NCBI RefSeq assembly: GCF_000012745.1
Contig: NC_007404.1
Coordinates: 372,001-436,000 of the forward strand
Direction: 5' to 3'
DNA length: 64,000 nt
Origin: Thiobacillus denitrificans ATCC 25259
GTDB taxonomy: Bacteria; Pseudomonadota; Gammaproteobacteria; Burkholderiales; Thiobacillaceae
Part shown: in pieces, positions 18,604 to 26,960 of the stretch
Layout of the letters: every line of letters starts with the position of its first letter
Position numbering within the stretch: position 1 is the first letter of the stretch
The notes under the pieces: model-generated
Seen by the model: only the letters and a program-made list of their open reading frames with translations
The model's database searches: none
What the model was told of the DNA's origin: nothing
Position numbers and translations under genes: made by a program

Positions 18604-20190
18604 ATGACGATACGAAGAACGGCGGTCGCGCTCGCGGTCGCGGCAATATGTACGGGCAGCGCATGGGCAGCAGCACCGGAAGACGAGCGCGCGCGCGTCG
18701 AACTGCTGCATGAGACGACGCTGAACCTGATCCAGCTGCTGGTCGAACAGGGGGTGTTGAAGCAGGAAGCGGCCGACGCGATGCTGAAGAAAGCACAGCA
18801 GCAGGCCGCCGAGAAAACCGCGCAGGCCCAGGCCGCCGAGGCAGAGGCGACTAAGGGTGTGGTGCGCGTCACCTTCGTGCCCGAGACCGTCAAGCGCGAA
18901 ATCCGCGAGCAGGTGCGCCAGGAAGTCGTGGCGCAGGCAAAGCTCGAACGCTGGGGCGACGTCAACGCGGTGCCCGAATGGCTCGACCGCCTGAAGTGGG
19001 AGGGAGACTTCCGTCTGCGCTATCAGGGCGACCTATTTTCGGAGAACAACGCACCTGAAGCGACGTTTCAGGCGATCGGCCAGAATGTCAGCAACACGCT
19101 CGAGGACCGTCAGCGTGAACGCGTCCGCCTGCGCCTGGGGCTGAGCGCCAACGTCGCGGGCGGTGTCGACGCCGGCATCCGCATCACGACGGGCAATACG
19201 TCCGATCCGGTGTCGACCAACCAGACACTGGGCAACTACGACAACAAATACAGCCTGGTACTCGATCGCGCCTACCTCAAATTGACGCCGGTCGACGACC
19301 TCGCGTTGTGGGGCGGCCGTATCCCGAATCCTTTCTTCTCGACCGATCTGGTATGGGACGACGACCTCAACTTCGAGGGCGCCGCCGTGAGGTACGCGCC
19401 GGGGGCACCAAACCTCGCGCGCGCGTTCAAGCCTTTCGTCACCGCGGGCGTGTTTCCACTGCAGGAAATCGAACAACGGACTGGCGTCGCGGCGCAGGAC
19501 AAGTGGTTGTACGGCGCCCAAGCCGGACTGGAGTGGGCGCCGTCGACGCGTGCGCGCTTCAAGTTCGGCGCGGCGTACTACGCCTATCGGAACATCGCCG
19601 GCGTCTTGAATACCACGCCCACGACGACCGGACTGTATGACCTCACCGCGCCGCAATCGCGCCAGAAGGGCAATTCGCTGTTCGTCATCGACAGCGACGC
19701 GAACAACGACAACACGCAGGACGACCCGGTCCATGGGCTTGCCGCCGACTATCGCATCGCGAACGTCACGCTCGTCGCCGACCTAGCGGAGTTCCACCCG
19801 GTCCACGTCATCGGCACGTTCGATTGGGCGCGCAACGTCGGATACGACCAGACCGAAATCCTGACGCGCACCGGCCAGAATATCGAGCCCGAAACCGACG
19901 CTTACTTGGTCAAACTCACGATCGGGCATACCAAATTCAGCTACGTCGACGACCACGAATGGCAGGCGTTCGTCGGCTACCGCTACGTCGAACGCGACGC
20001 CGTGCTCGACGCGTTCACCGATTCGGATTTCCACTTGGGCGGCACCAACCACAAGGGCTTCATGATCGGCGGTTCGTATGCGCTCTTCAAGAACACCTGG
20101 CTGTCGGCAAAGTGGATGTCGTCGGACGAGATCAGCGGCCTGCCGCTCGCTATCGACGTCTTCCAGCTCGACCTCAATGCAAAGTTCTAA
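18604..20190 (+). CDS. Putative outer-membrane porin with N-terminal coiled coil
   Basis: A 528-residue exported protein: signal peptide (ends ~Ala22-24), an Ala/Gln/Glu-rich coiled-coil stretch (~25-110), then a predicted beta-barrel beginning LKWEGDFRLRYQGD and ending with aromatic Phe (LDLNAKF). This matches the 'putative porin' family (Porin_5-like), whose coiled coil probably trimerises or reaches toward peptidoglycan. The substrate is unknown. It lies downstream of TonB with 19 bases between them and its stop overlaps the next start, so it belongs to the operon. Confidence 0.82.
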   Translation: MTIRRTAVALAVAAICTGSAWAAAPEDERARVELLHETTLNLIQLLVEQGVLKQEAADAMLKKAQQQAAEKTAQAQAAEAEATKGVVRVTFVPETVKREIREQVRQEVVAQAKLERWGDVNAVPEWLDRLKWEGDFRLRYQGDLFSENNAPEATFQAIGQNVSNTLEDRQRERVRLRLGLSANVAGGVDAGIRITTGNTSDPVSTNQTLGNYDNKYSLVLDRAYLKLTPVDDLALWGGRIPNPFFSTDLVWDDDLNFEGAAVRYAPGAPNLARAFKPFVTAGVFPLQEIEQRTGVAAQDKWLYGAQAGLEWAPSTRARFKFGAAYYAYRNIAGVLNTTPTTTGLYDLTAPQSRQKGNSLFVIDSDANNDNTQDDPVHGLAADYRIANVTLVADLAEFHPVHVIGTFDWARNVGYDQTEILTRTGQNIEPETDAYLVKLTIGHTKFSYVDDHEWQAFVGYRYVERDAVLDAFTDSDFHLGGTNHKGFMIGGSYALFKNTWLSAKWMSSDEISGLPLAIDVFQLDLNAKF

Positions 20191-20983
20191 GGCCTTGATT
20201 CTCCTCGTGGGGCTAGCGCCGGCCTACGCAGTTGCGCAGCCGCTGGCCGACACCGAGCTGGGATGGCTGGTCACCGAATCGACCGAGCGCCCGCCGCGCG
20301 TGGCGAGGCTGCGCCCGCCTCCGGAGCGATTCACGGTCATCGCCGCCGACGGCAACTTCGTGCCGCCCCGCGTCCAGCGGGGCGAGGAAGCCGAACTGAT
20401 GGACGCGGCGCTCCGCGGCGACCTCGCAGCGGTGCGGGCTCGGCTCACGGCGGGGGCGAATCCGAACGTCGGCGACTACTGGCGGGACGTACCGCTGGTG
20501 GGAGCCGCGCGCCGGGACGACCTGGAACTCGCTCAGATCCTCCTCGATGCGGGTGCCGTGCCTAACGTCAAGGGGCGTGGCCATACCCCACTGGGCATCG
20601 CGGCGAAAAACGGAAACGTGCGCCTGGTCGAACTGCTACTACGTTTCGGTGCCGATCCCGACCGCAAGAGCGACGACGGCGACACCCCGGTGCACGGTGC
20701 GGCGCTGATCGGTCACGCCTCAGTCATCGACGCGCTCGCCCGAGCCCGGCCCGACTTGTTCACTTTCAACCGCGAGGGGCTCTCTGCGCTTGCCGTGGCT
20801 GCGGCCAATGGCCAATATGCCGTTGCCGAGGCGCTGGTCCGCGCAGGGGCGCCGCTGGATTGGGGCGACAAGAAATTCCATTCGCCGTTGTGGTGGGCAT
20901 TTTCGGTGGGAGATCTGGAGATGGCACGGCTGTTGTTGAGGCTGGGCGCCGCGCCGGGCCAGTTGCCCGTGGGGAGCTTGTGA
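20177..20983 (+). CDS. Secreted ankyrin-repeat protein
   Basis: A 268-residue protein whose ATG at 20177 lies inside the end of the porin gene (14-bp overlap), indicating translational coupling. A signal peptide (ends ~residue 20, AVAQP) is followed by a ~50-residue spacer and about six ankyrin repeats from ~residue 70 (LMDAALRGDLAAVRARLTAG, HTPLGIAAKNGNVRLVELLL, DTPVHGAALIGHASVIDALA). Periplasmic ankyrin proteins are protein-binding scaffolds. Because the gene is embedded between porin and coiled-coil genes, it probably assists that envelope complex; this is inference from position. Confidence 0.82.
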   Translation: MQSSKALILLVGLAPAYAVAQPLADTELGWLVTESTERPPRVARLRPPPERFTVIAADGNFVPPRVQRGEEAELMDAALRGDLAAVRARLTAGANPNVGDYWRDVPLVGAARRDDLELAQILLDAGAVPNVKGRGHTPLGIAAKNGNVRLVELLLRFGADPDRKSDDGDTPVHGAALIGHASVIDALARARPDLFTFNREGLSALAVAAANGQYAVAEALVRAGAPLDWGDKKFHSPLWWAFSVGDLEMARLLLRLGAAPGQLPVGSL

Positions 20984-21651
20984 TGAAACGTGTGGCATGG
21001 ATGGTGCTCGCGACAGCGATAGCGTCAGCGTCAGCGTCAGCGTATGCGGGGAACGACAGTCGCGAAAAGCAGATGCTGCGCCGAATGCAGCAACAGGTTC
21101 AGCAGCTCGATCAGGCGCGCGCGCAGGCCGAGCAGGACAGGGCAGCAGCGCTCGCCGACAATGAGGCGCTGACGCGCGAGATCGCGGGGGAAATCGTCAC
21201 CGCACGCCGCGAGCGCGCCGCGCGCGGGAGGCTCGAACGCGAGTTGGAAGCGGCGCGGAAAGAGCTGGACGCATTGCGAGCTCGACTGGGCGACACCGAG
21301 AAGCAGCTCGCCGACAGCCAGGCCCGACAGCAGGTGGATGCGCAAGCGTTGAGACAGCTTCACACGGTGAAGGAGCGTACCGCGCGCGAACTGTCCGGGG
21401 TGTCGCGCGACCTAACGGTATGCCGTGCGCACAACGGACAACTCTATGGACTCGGCCGTGAGATGATGCAGAGGTATCGCGAAAAAACCTGCGCGGACGC
21501 GGTGGCGCAGATCGAACCGTTCACCGGTTTGAAGCGCGTGGAGGTCGAAAACCTGCTTGAAACGTGGCGCGACCGGCTCGATGGCGAAAAAATCGGCGTG
21601 CCCGTTTCGGCTGAGCCGAACGGCGCATCATTGCCCTCCTCGGGTCGCTGA
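20983..21651 (+). CDS. Exported coiled-coil protein, function unknown
   Basis: A 222-residue protein whose ATG overlaps the preceding stop codon (TGATG). Signal peptide MKRVAWMVLATAIASASASA, with SASASA encoded by a short tandem GCGTCA repeat (21025-21042), is followed by a long predicted coiled coil (~25-145, heptads rich in Gln, Arg, Glu and Ala) and a compact C-terminal part with two cysteines (TVCRAHN, KTCADAV). I do not recognise the family of the C-terminal domain. Last gene of the ExbB/ExbD/TonB/porin operon; a structural periplasmic role is plausible. Confidence 0.75.
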   Translation: MKRVAWMVLATAIASASASAYAGNDSREKQMLRRMQQQVQQLDQARAQAEQDRAAALADNEALTREIAGEIVTARRERAARGRLERELEAARKELDALRARLGDTEKQLADSQARQQVDAQALRQLHTVKERTARELSGVSRDLTVCRAHNGQLYGLGREMMQRYREKTCADAVAQIEPFTGLKRVEVENLLETWRDRLDGEKIGVPVSAEPNGASLPSSGR

Positions 21652-21894
21652 CGGCCGTATGGCAGGAGGGCAAAGGCGCGTAAAAGTTGAAGTCCCCTGA
21701 GGCGCCAACTCGGGGTTGCGCAGGCCCTCCATTTTTTTTGGTGCGCTCGTCTCGGTAACAGAACTGGTAAATGTGCGCGGGAGCCTCTCCAAAGATCTGA
21801 TCTGAGGGTGCACGAAGCGTCAGGTCAACCACTACGTTGGTCAGGGTCGTCCGAAAAATTCTCCGTCGCGCAATCCCGACCCCCGGCGCGCAGA

Positions 21895-22300
21895 TCAGAC
21901 CCCGAATGCTTCGTATGCCCAGCCCATGACGAGCGCCGCCAACACTGACCAGATAACGACAATCACGGCCCCTGCGACTCGGCTAACAGGCTTTCCATTT
22001 TGAATGGCTTTTTGCGCCCGTGCTCGACACTCAGCTAACACGGCGTCAGGAATCTTTTTATTGCCAAGGTAATACCCAAGGTATCAGGACGAGGTCATCG
22101 AGGTACCCAATGACAGGTATGAAAATCGGGGATGAGATCAATGGGGCTAAACGCATAGGCGACGATTCCGGCCACAAGGAGCTTGGCATACAAGGCGTCC
22201 TGGGGTCCCGTGAAGCCAAGTAAAGCGCAAAAGTCTCAGACTTGAGATGCCGCGCACGTTGTTTCAGTTCTTCAAGCCGCAAGGAATGCTCCTCTGCCAA
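21895..22300 (-). pseudogene. YkvA/DUF1232-family membrane protein gene with three frameshifts
   Basis: Read on the minus strand, three frames together reconstruct a typical DUF1232 protein: FALYLASRDPRTP, then YAKLLVAGIVAYAFSPIDLI, then IPVIGYLDDLVLIP, then GITLAIKKIPDAVLAECRAR and a final membrane segment ending VMGWAYEAFGV-stop at 21895. The frame changes fall near 22190, 22122 and 22078, each consistent with a single-base indel. The amino end is uncertain; a TTG at 22300 is the first possible start. DUF1232 proteins are small inner-membrane proteins of unknown role. The flanks, 21652-21894 and 22301-22500, show no gene I can support. Confidence 0.75.
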
Positions 22301-22500
22301 TAAGCGCCCACCAGGTAATGGAGAGGCCCGCGGGGTCCGACATTTTTAATAAAGAGACAGGCAAATGGGGGTGGCCAGCCTCGGCCGAGGACGCGAGGGT
22401 CGGTAACCCAACCGCAGGCCGGTCATTAGCCAAGCGGACGCGCAGGCTTGAAGCTTAAGGCGGCTTACAGAACCCACGGCTACAGGCTTTCAAGCCACCG

Positions 22501-22728
22501 CTACTCGCCGGGATGTTGTGACGCATCCGGGCAGAGATGAATCTCAGTGGTGGAATGGACGATCTCTTCGTGGATGGCCAAGCGCTTGCGGATGGCGTCC
22601 GGGGTGAGCGAGGCGGCGTGTGTCACGACCGCGAGTACGCCCGAGTATACCTGCTTGCCCACCTGCCACATGTGGAGGTATGCGTCTTTGAACAGCCGCT
22701 GATCAGGGGTTAGCCAAACGGCTGTTTT
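22501..22728 (-). pseudogene. C-terminal remnant of a cation diffusion facilitator transporter
   Basis: The minus strand encodes DAYLHMWQVGKQVYSGVLAV, VTHAASLTPDAIRKRL and AIHEEIVHSTTEIHLCPD, ending at a TAG at 22501. This matches the cytoplasmic C-terminal domain of DmeF/CzcD-like CDF metal exporters. The membrane domain is absent: upstream sequence (from ~22720) is unrelated and runs into the tyrosine recombinase gene on the other strand. The fragment is therefore a truncated remnant, probably cut when the recombinase-bearing DNA arrived. Confidence 0.6.
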
Positions 22729-22744
22729 CCGATCCGACGAACGC

Positions 22745-23433
22745 GTGCCCCCTGAAAATAGCCGCCCGCGACTCAGCAAGACAATCAGACTCCCATCAAC
22801 CACGAAGGAGTCTGACATCGAAGCCAATCAATCTCGGGGGCCTTGGAACAAAGGCAAGCTGGTCGGCCAAAAGCCACCACTGAAGCCCAAGGACATCTGG
22901 GCCATCCGCATCCACCTCCAAAACGAACATCGCGCTCGTGACTTGGCCATGTTCAACTTGGCGATCGACAGCAAGTTGCGTGGCTGCGATCTGGTGAATC
23001 TGCACGTTCGGGACGTAACGCACGGCAACCAGGTATTGCCCCGAGCGATGGTGGTGCAGCGAAAGACCCAACGTCCAGTGCAGTTCGAACTCACCGAACC
23101 GACAAGGTCTGCCGTGTCGGCATGGGTCGAAAAGGCGAATTTGAGGCCGGAGCACTATCTGTTCCCTGGTCGCCTGGGGCGAAATCGCCTCATGTTTCGA
23201 CCCGCCAGTACGCCCGCATCGTGCATCGGTGGGTTGCCGCCATTGGACTAGATTCGACGGTCTATGGCACGCACACCATGCGGCGAACCAAGGCGACACT
23301 GATTTGCAAGCGAACCAAGAACCTGAGGGCCATCCCGCTCTTGCTCGGTCATACCAAGCTGGAGAGTACTGTTCGATACCTTGGGATCGAGGTCGATGAC
23401 GCTCTGGAGATCTCGGAGCAAACTGAGATCTAA
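22745..23433 (+). pseudogene. Tyrosine recombinase/integrase, frameshifted
   Basis: Two overlapping frames together give a small (~205-residue) tyrosine recombinase of a type common in betaproteobacteria. Frame one covers RGPWNKGKLVGQKPPLKPKD, SKLRGCDLVNLHVRDV (catalytic Arg) and EHYLFPGR. After a one-base shift near 23160-23185 the second frame gives SPHVSTRQYARIVHRWV, THTMRRTKATLI (HxxR), LLGHTKLEST (His) and VRYLGIEVDDAL (nucleophilic Tyr). All catalytic residues persist, so the shift is recent or a sequencing error. The start is unclear: the track-independent choices are a GTG at 22745 or a point near 22815, where AAGGAG is followed by an in-frame ATC rather than ATG. It is not an integron integrase; the IntI-specific extra helix is missing. 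Confidence 0.8.
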
Positions 23434-23446
23434 CAGTGCAATGTAA

Positions 23447-23489
23447 GCCGCACGCTACGCTCCTTGATGGGCGCCGTGCGGCCTTTTTT
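23447..23489 (+). terminator. Intrinsic terminator after the recombinase
   Basis: GCCGCAC (23447-23453) pairs with GTGCGGC (23476-23482), followed by CTTTTTTG. The loop is long (22 nt) but the T-tract is good. Confidence 0.75.
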
Positions 23490-23588
23490 GAGCAATGTGC
23501 CAAATGCGTGCGGTCGGTCAGGAACGGTCCGTTTAGCGTGGTCACGGGAATAGCCGTTCGCCGGCCAAAGCGCCCGCGTCGCGTTTGC

Positions 23589-24098
23589 CTACTTTGAATC
23601 CATGGCTTTGGCTGGTCGCCCGGTCTTGATCACTTCCAGGCGGCGTATTGCGGTAACCACCGAGGAATCACTCAGTTCCGCCAGGCCGGCCACGGCTGCA
23701 CGCAGAATCTCGCTTTTCTTGGCCGACACGCCCGCATTCAAGCAGCGCTTCTTCAACTCTGCGATTAGCGCGTACTCCGTTTCAGGCATGGTGAAGCTGT
23801 CGCGCACCAGCTTGACCTTCTTCGCCTTGACCGGCTTGTCGGCCTTCTTGCTGGCAGCCGGCTTTGCCGCTCGTGCGGATTGCTTCGCCGCAGCGGGTTT
23901 GGTGGCCGCTGCAGGGAGTTTGACCTTCCTGCTTGGCGTGGCTTTTGGCCTCTTTCTGGTGGGGGCAGTTTTGGCGGCGCTGGCGGTCCGTCGGGTGGTG
24001 GCTGGTTTGGCTGCTTTCCGCTTGGCTGCCACAGCTGTACCGGTATTTGTGGCAGGGGGCGCTGCGGCGTCGGCAGGCTTGTTGGTGTCGTCGATCAT
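23589..24098 (-). CDS. Histone H1-like Lys/Ala/Pro-rich DNA-binding protein
   Basis: A 169-residue basic protein. Residues ~1-95 are Lys/Ala/Pro/Thr repeats (KPAT, KPAAAK, AKPAASKKA) like eukaryotic H1 tails and bacterial AlgP/BpH1 proteins. The C-terminal ~70 residues form a conserved domain (KLVRDSFTMPETEYALIAEL, KKRCLNAGVSAKKSEILRAA, IKTGRPAKA) seen in betaproteobacterial histone-like proteins and reminiscent of ribbon-helix-helix regulators. Likely a nucleoid-associated protein. ATG at 24098, with AAAGGG upstream. The gene is intact although its neighbours are decaying, so it is probably still used. Confidence 0.8.
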   Translation of the reverse strand: MIDDTNKPADAAAPPATNTGTAVAAKRKAAKPATTRRTASAAKTAPTRKRPKATPSRKVKLPAAATKPAAAKQSARAAKPAASKKADKPVKAKKVKLVRDSFTMPETEYALIAELKKRCLNAGVSAKKSEILRAAVAGLAELSDSSVVTAIRRLEVIKTGRPAKAMDSK

Positions 24099-24248
24099 GA
24101 TGGAACCCTTTGTGTGAAAAACAAGGTATTCAGTATATACACTTATCGTCGGGGTTCAATCGACGGCAAGCGTCTTTATTGCGTGCGGCATCCACGCGTC
24201 CGAGAGGGAGTACCAAATCTTTAATGTGACAATCCTATCCTTATTAAT

Positions 24249-26171
24249 ATGTCAGAAAAAACCCGGATTCTCGATTCGCTGAACGAACAGGCTCTGCTGC
24301 TGCCGAGCTTGGTCAACCGCGCCCTCGCCGCGAACGACCGCGTCAAGTACCGTTTCACCCTGCTGCAGGCTGCGCAGGCGCATGCCGAGCGGCCGGATGC
24401 GGTGATATCGAGCCTGCGCGCCGAGCGTCTGGCCGCCGGGGTGCCCGATGGTAATCTGGACCGCGTGGTTGGCGACTCGGAACGGCTTGGGAAGGGGCGC
24501 TACCGCGTCCCGGAAGCCGCCCGCATCGTTCGTGATGCATTCTCCGATGTCACTGAAATGCTGGAGCCCCTGCGCGTGGCCGAGAGCGGAGACAGTGCGG
24601 CATTCACCCAGCGCCTGCAGGCTTTCACTGTCCAGGATTTCGCCGGCGATGAACTGGCGGCCGATCAGATCCATGCCATCACCTCCGGAGACCGCGCGGC
24701 CGGAGACAGCCTCCACCTGCTGGTGATGGACATGCACCGGGCGTTGAATGCGCTGCAGGCGAGCCTCGCCAGCGAAACCATCAGCGGTTGCCGTGCCTAC
24801 GGCATCCGCGACACCGACCGGGCGCTGATCGCAGCGTTCATGGAAGGCATCAATCGCACTGCGCCGCTCAAGTTCGACCATCCGGGCCTGCCTGCCACGG
24901 CGACCCGAGTAGGTGACAAGCTGGTCCTGCAGAACGACATCGGCACCACCGATGCGCATGTGCTGGTGATCCACGTCACGGGCCGGACTGTCACTGTCAC
25001 CTACACCGACGTCCATTTGCCGCGCTTGCTGTTCTTCCAGAGTCTTTTCGACGGCTATCCGGTCAAATGGGAGGACACGCGCTCGCGCAAGGACGCGGGG
25101 ATGGAGGACGGCGTCTACCACCTCTGCGTAGGGAGCCACACTGCGCGCAACAATACCCAGCTACGCGACTACCTCGGCCATCTCGGTTCGCGGCTGGTAT
25201 TCCTCATCGACTGGAACCGGGCGCGCAAGCGGCTGCGCCTGTTCGTTCCGCGCAAGGCGGCGACAGACGTGCTCAAGTGGGCGGCCGACGGCAACATAGG
25301 CCACATGGCCTGGCTCAAGGCCGGCGGCGAGCAGTTAATCTTCGACGCCATGAGTTTTGCGTACGGTGGCCAACTGAAACCGGGAGACCGGCTTGACGAT
25401 CTGCTGACGGAAAGCCGCGCAGAGCAGTTTCTGCGCTTCAACCTGAAGCAGGCGCTCGAAGGGATGGCCCAGGGCCGGCCGGCTTCGCTGGCCGCGGACG
25501 AGATCCGCACCGAGCTGGCGTCGCAGGTACGTTCCACCGAGGATGCCATGCTAGACACAGCACTGGAACATGCCGGCCTGATCGTCGAACTGGCTGACAC
25601 CGTGCGCGCCGCACTGGAAGCGGCACAGGCCGGGCGGCAGCACGAGGTCGCCGCGATGGCTGAGCGCGCCAAGGACTGGGAAACCGCGGCCGACCGCGAG
25701 CTGAACAATGCACGCAGCACCCTACTGGAGGGCGACAGCTTCGTGCTGCAGTTGATGAGCGAAGCCGACGACATCGCCGACGATCTCGAGGAAGCGGTGT
25801 TCCACATCACGCTCTCGCCCACCGCGCCGGGCACGTCGATTTCTGCTCTGGGCAAGCTGGTGGATCCGGTCGCCAATGCCAGCCGCGAACTGGTCAAGGC
25901 GCTGGCCGCTTCGCGCCATGCCCGCCGCGGCGTACCCCGCGAGGACATGGACGATTTTTTGCAGGCGGTCCACGCCATCCGCACCATGGAGCATGCGAGC
26001 GACCTGGCCGAGCGCGACGTGAAGCGCACCCTGGCAGGCGACCCGCGTCCATTCTCGGAGGTGTTCGGCATCGTCGAGGCAGCGCGCAATCTCGAGGAGG
26101 CAGCCGACGGCCTCATGCACGTGGCCCTGCTGCTGCGCGATCATGTGATGGGCAAGGTGATTCATGCCTAA
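24249..26171 (+). CDS. Large PhoU/DUF47-like protein paired with a PPDK gene
   Basis: A 640-residue soluble protein. Residues ~1-400 form a domain of unknown function with a mixed alpha/beta core (HVLVIHVTGRTVTVTYTDVH, FLIDWNRARKRLRLFVPRKA). Residues ~420-640 are helical and resemble the PhoU/DUF47 phosphate-transport-regulator fold (SEADDIADDLEEAVFHITLS, MEHASDLAERDVKRTLAGDP, AARNLEEAADGLMHVALLLR). Its stop overlaps the start of the PPDK-like gene by 8 bp. The pairing of a DUF47-like regulator with a PEP/pyruvate dikinase suggests a role in phosphate or phosphoenolpyruvate metabolism. No clear ribosome site precedes ATG 24249. The partner gene is truncated, so the system may be non-functional here. 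Confidence 0.7.
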   Translation: MSEKTRILDSLNEQALLLPSLVNRALAANDRVKYRFTLLQAAQAHAERPDAVISSLRAERLAAGVPDGNLDRVVGDSERLGKGRYRVPEAARIVRDAFSDVTEMLEPLRVAESGDSAAFTQRLQAFTVQDFAGDELAADQIHAITSGDRAAGDSLHLLVMDMHRALNALQASLASETISGCRAYGIRDTDRALIAAFMEGINRTAPLKFDHPGLPATATRVGDKLVLQNDIGTTDAHVLVIHVTGRTVTVTYTDVHLPRLLFFQSLFDGYPVKWEDTRSRKDAGMEDGVYHLCVGSHTARNNTQLRDYLGHLGSRLVFLIDWNRARKRLRLFVPRKAATDVLKWAADGNIGHMAWLKAGGEQLIFDAMSFAYGGQLKPGDRLDDLLTESRAEQFLRFNLKQALEGMAQGRPASLAADEIRTELASQVRSTEDAMLDTALEHAGLIVELADTVRAALEAAQAGRQHEVAAMAERAKDWETAADRELNNARSTLLEGDSFVLQLMSEADDIADDLEEAVFHITLSPTAPGTSISALGKLVDPVANASRELVKALAASRHARRGVPREDMDDFLQAVHAIRTMEHASDLAERDVKRTLAGDPRPFSEVFGIVEAARNLEEAADGLMHVALLLRDHVMGKVIHA

Positions 26172-26883
26172 AGGAAAAAGCAAGTCCGCCGCACGGCTGC
26201 CCGTGTTCGACCTGAACGGTCGAGACGGCGTGCCGGACGTGCGCATCGTCGGCTTCAAGGCACACAACCTGATCCGCATGGCCGCGATGGGTTTGCCGGT
26301 GCCGCAGGGCTTCGTCATGGGCACTGACTGGTGCGGGGCCATCCGGAACGGCGAGGGTGTGAAGGTGCATTTGCCCGATGCGCTGCAATCCGGCATCCGC
26401 GACCTGGAACGAGCCACCGGCCTTGGGTTCGGCAGCGCGCGCCGCCCTCTGCTGGTTTCGGTGCGCTCGGGCGCACCGGTTTCCATGCCGGGCATGATGG
26501 AAACGGTGCTTAATGTCGGACTGAATGATGTGTCGCTGGCAGGGCTGTTGCGGCTGACCGGCGATCACCGTCTGGTGTGGGATTCCTATCGCCGCCTGAT
26601 CCAGGCCTTTGCCGAGATCGTAGCCGTTATCCCGGCCGAGCCGTTCGAGGCTGCGCTGGATGCCACCCTGCGCCGGGCCGGCGCAGACGTTGCGCGCCAG
26701 CTCGACTTCCAGGCCCTGCGCGACCTGGCGCACATCTACCTCGACCTCTACCACGGCCACACCGGCCGGGAATTCCCCCAGGATCCATTCGAGCAGCTGT
26801 GGATGGCGTGCAGGCGATTGAAAGCTCTGCTGGGAAAAGTGATTTCGAACTGCATCAAGTTCTGGAAGGCGCTCGAAACATAA
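26164..26883 (+). pseudogene. Truncated pyruvate phosphate dikinase, N-terminal part only
   Basis: The first ~215 residues match the N-terminal ATP-grasp part of pyruvate, phosphate dikinase: GFKAHNLIRMAAMGLPVPQG, LLVSVRSGAPVSMPGMMETV, LNVGLND and DLYHGHTGREFPQDPFEQLW. Similarity stops at about 26815 (after EQLWMA). The frame then reads ~24 unrelated residues to a TAA at 26881. Full-length enzymes have ~870-900 residues, so the rest of the ATP domain, the phosphohistidine swivel domain and the PEP-binding domain are missing. The break coincides with the left end of the integron cassette cluster. Confidence 0.8.
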
Positions 26884-26960
26884 TCAACGGCAACGCCATA
26901 TTTCTACACGACATCTATCAAAGCAAGGTATGGAATGAGGTCTATGGATCGAAAGCCTAA
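26815..26960 (+). pseudogene. 3' end of a broken integron cassette gene
   Basis: In the frame one base off the PPDK fragment, the sequence after the break reads AGKSDFELHQVLEGARNIIN, GNAIFLHDIYQSKVWNEVYG, SKA and ends at a TAA at 26958-26960, inside the first attC core site (GCCTAAC). A stop codon inside or beside the attC is the normal arrangement for cassette genes. Family not recognised; the 5' part is lost at the junction with the dikinase gene. Confidence 0.5.

Noticed and set aside
21521-21832. Minus-strand frame with YQFCYRDERTKK
   Set aside because: Resembles small conserved proteins only faintly, overlaps the coiled-coil gene end, and the frame is broken at an A-run.
22745-23433. 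Integron integrase (IntI) for the cassette cluster
   Set aside because: The recombinase is ~205 residues and lacks the IntI-specific additional domain; it is also separated from the attC sites by several genes.
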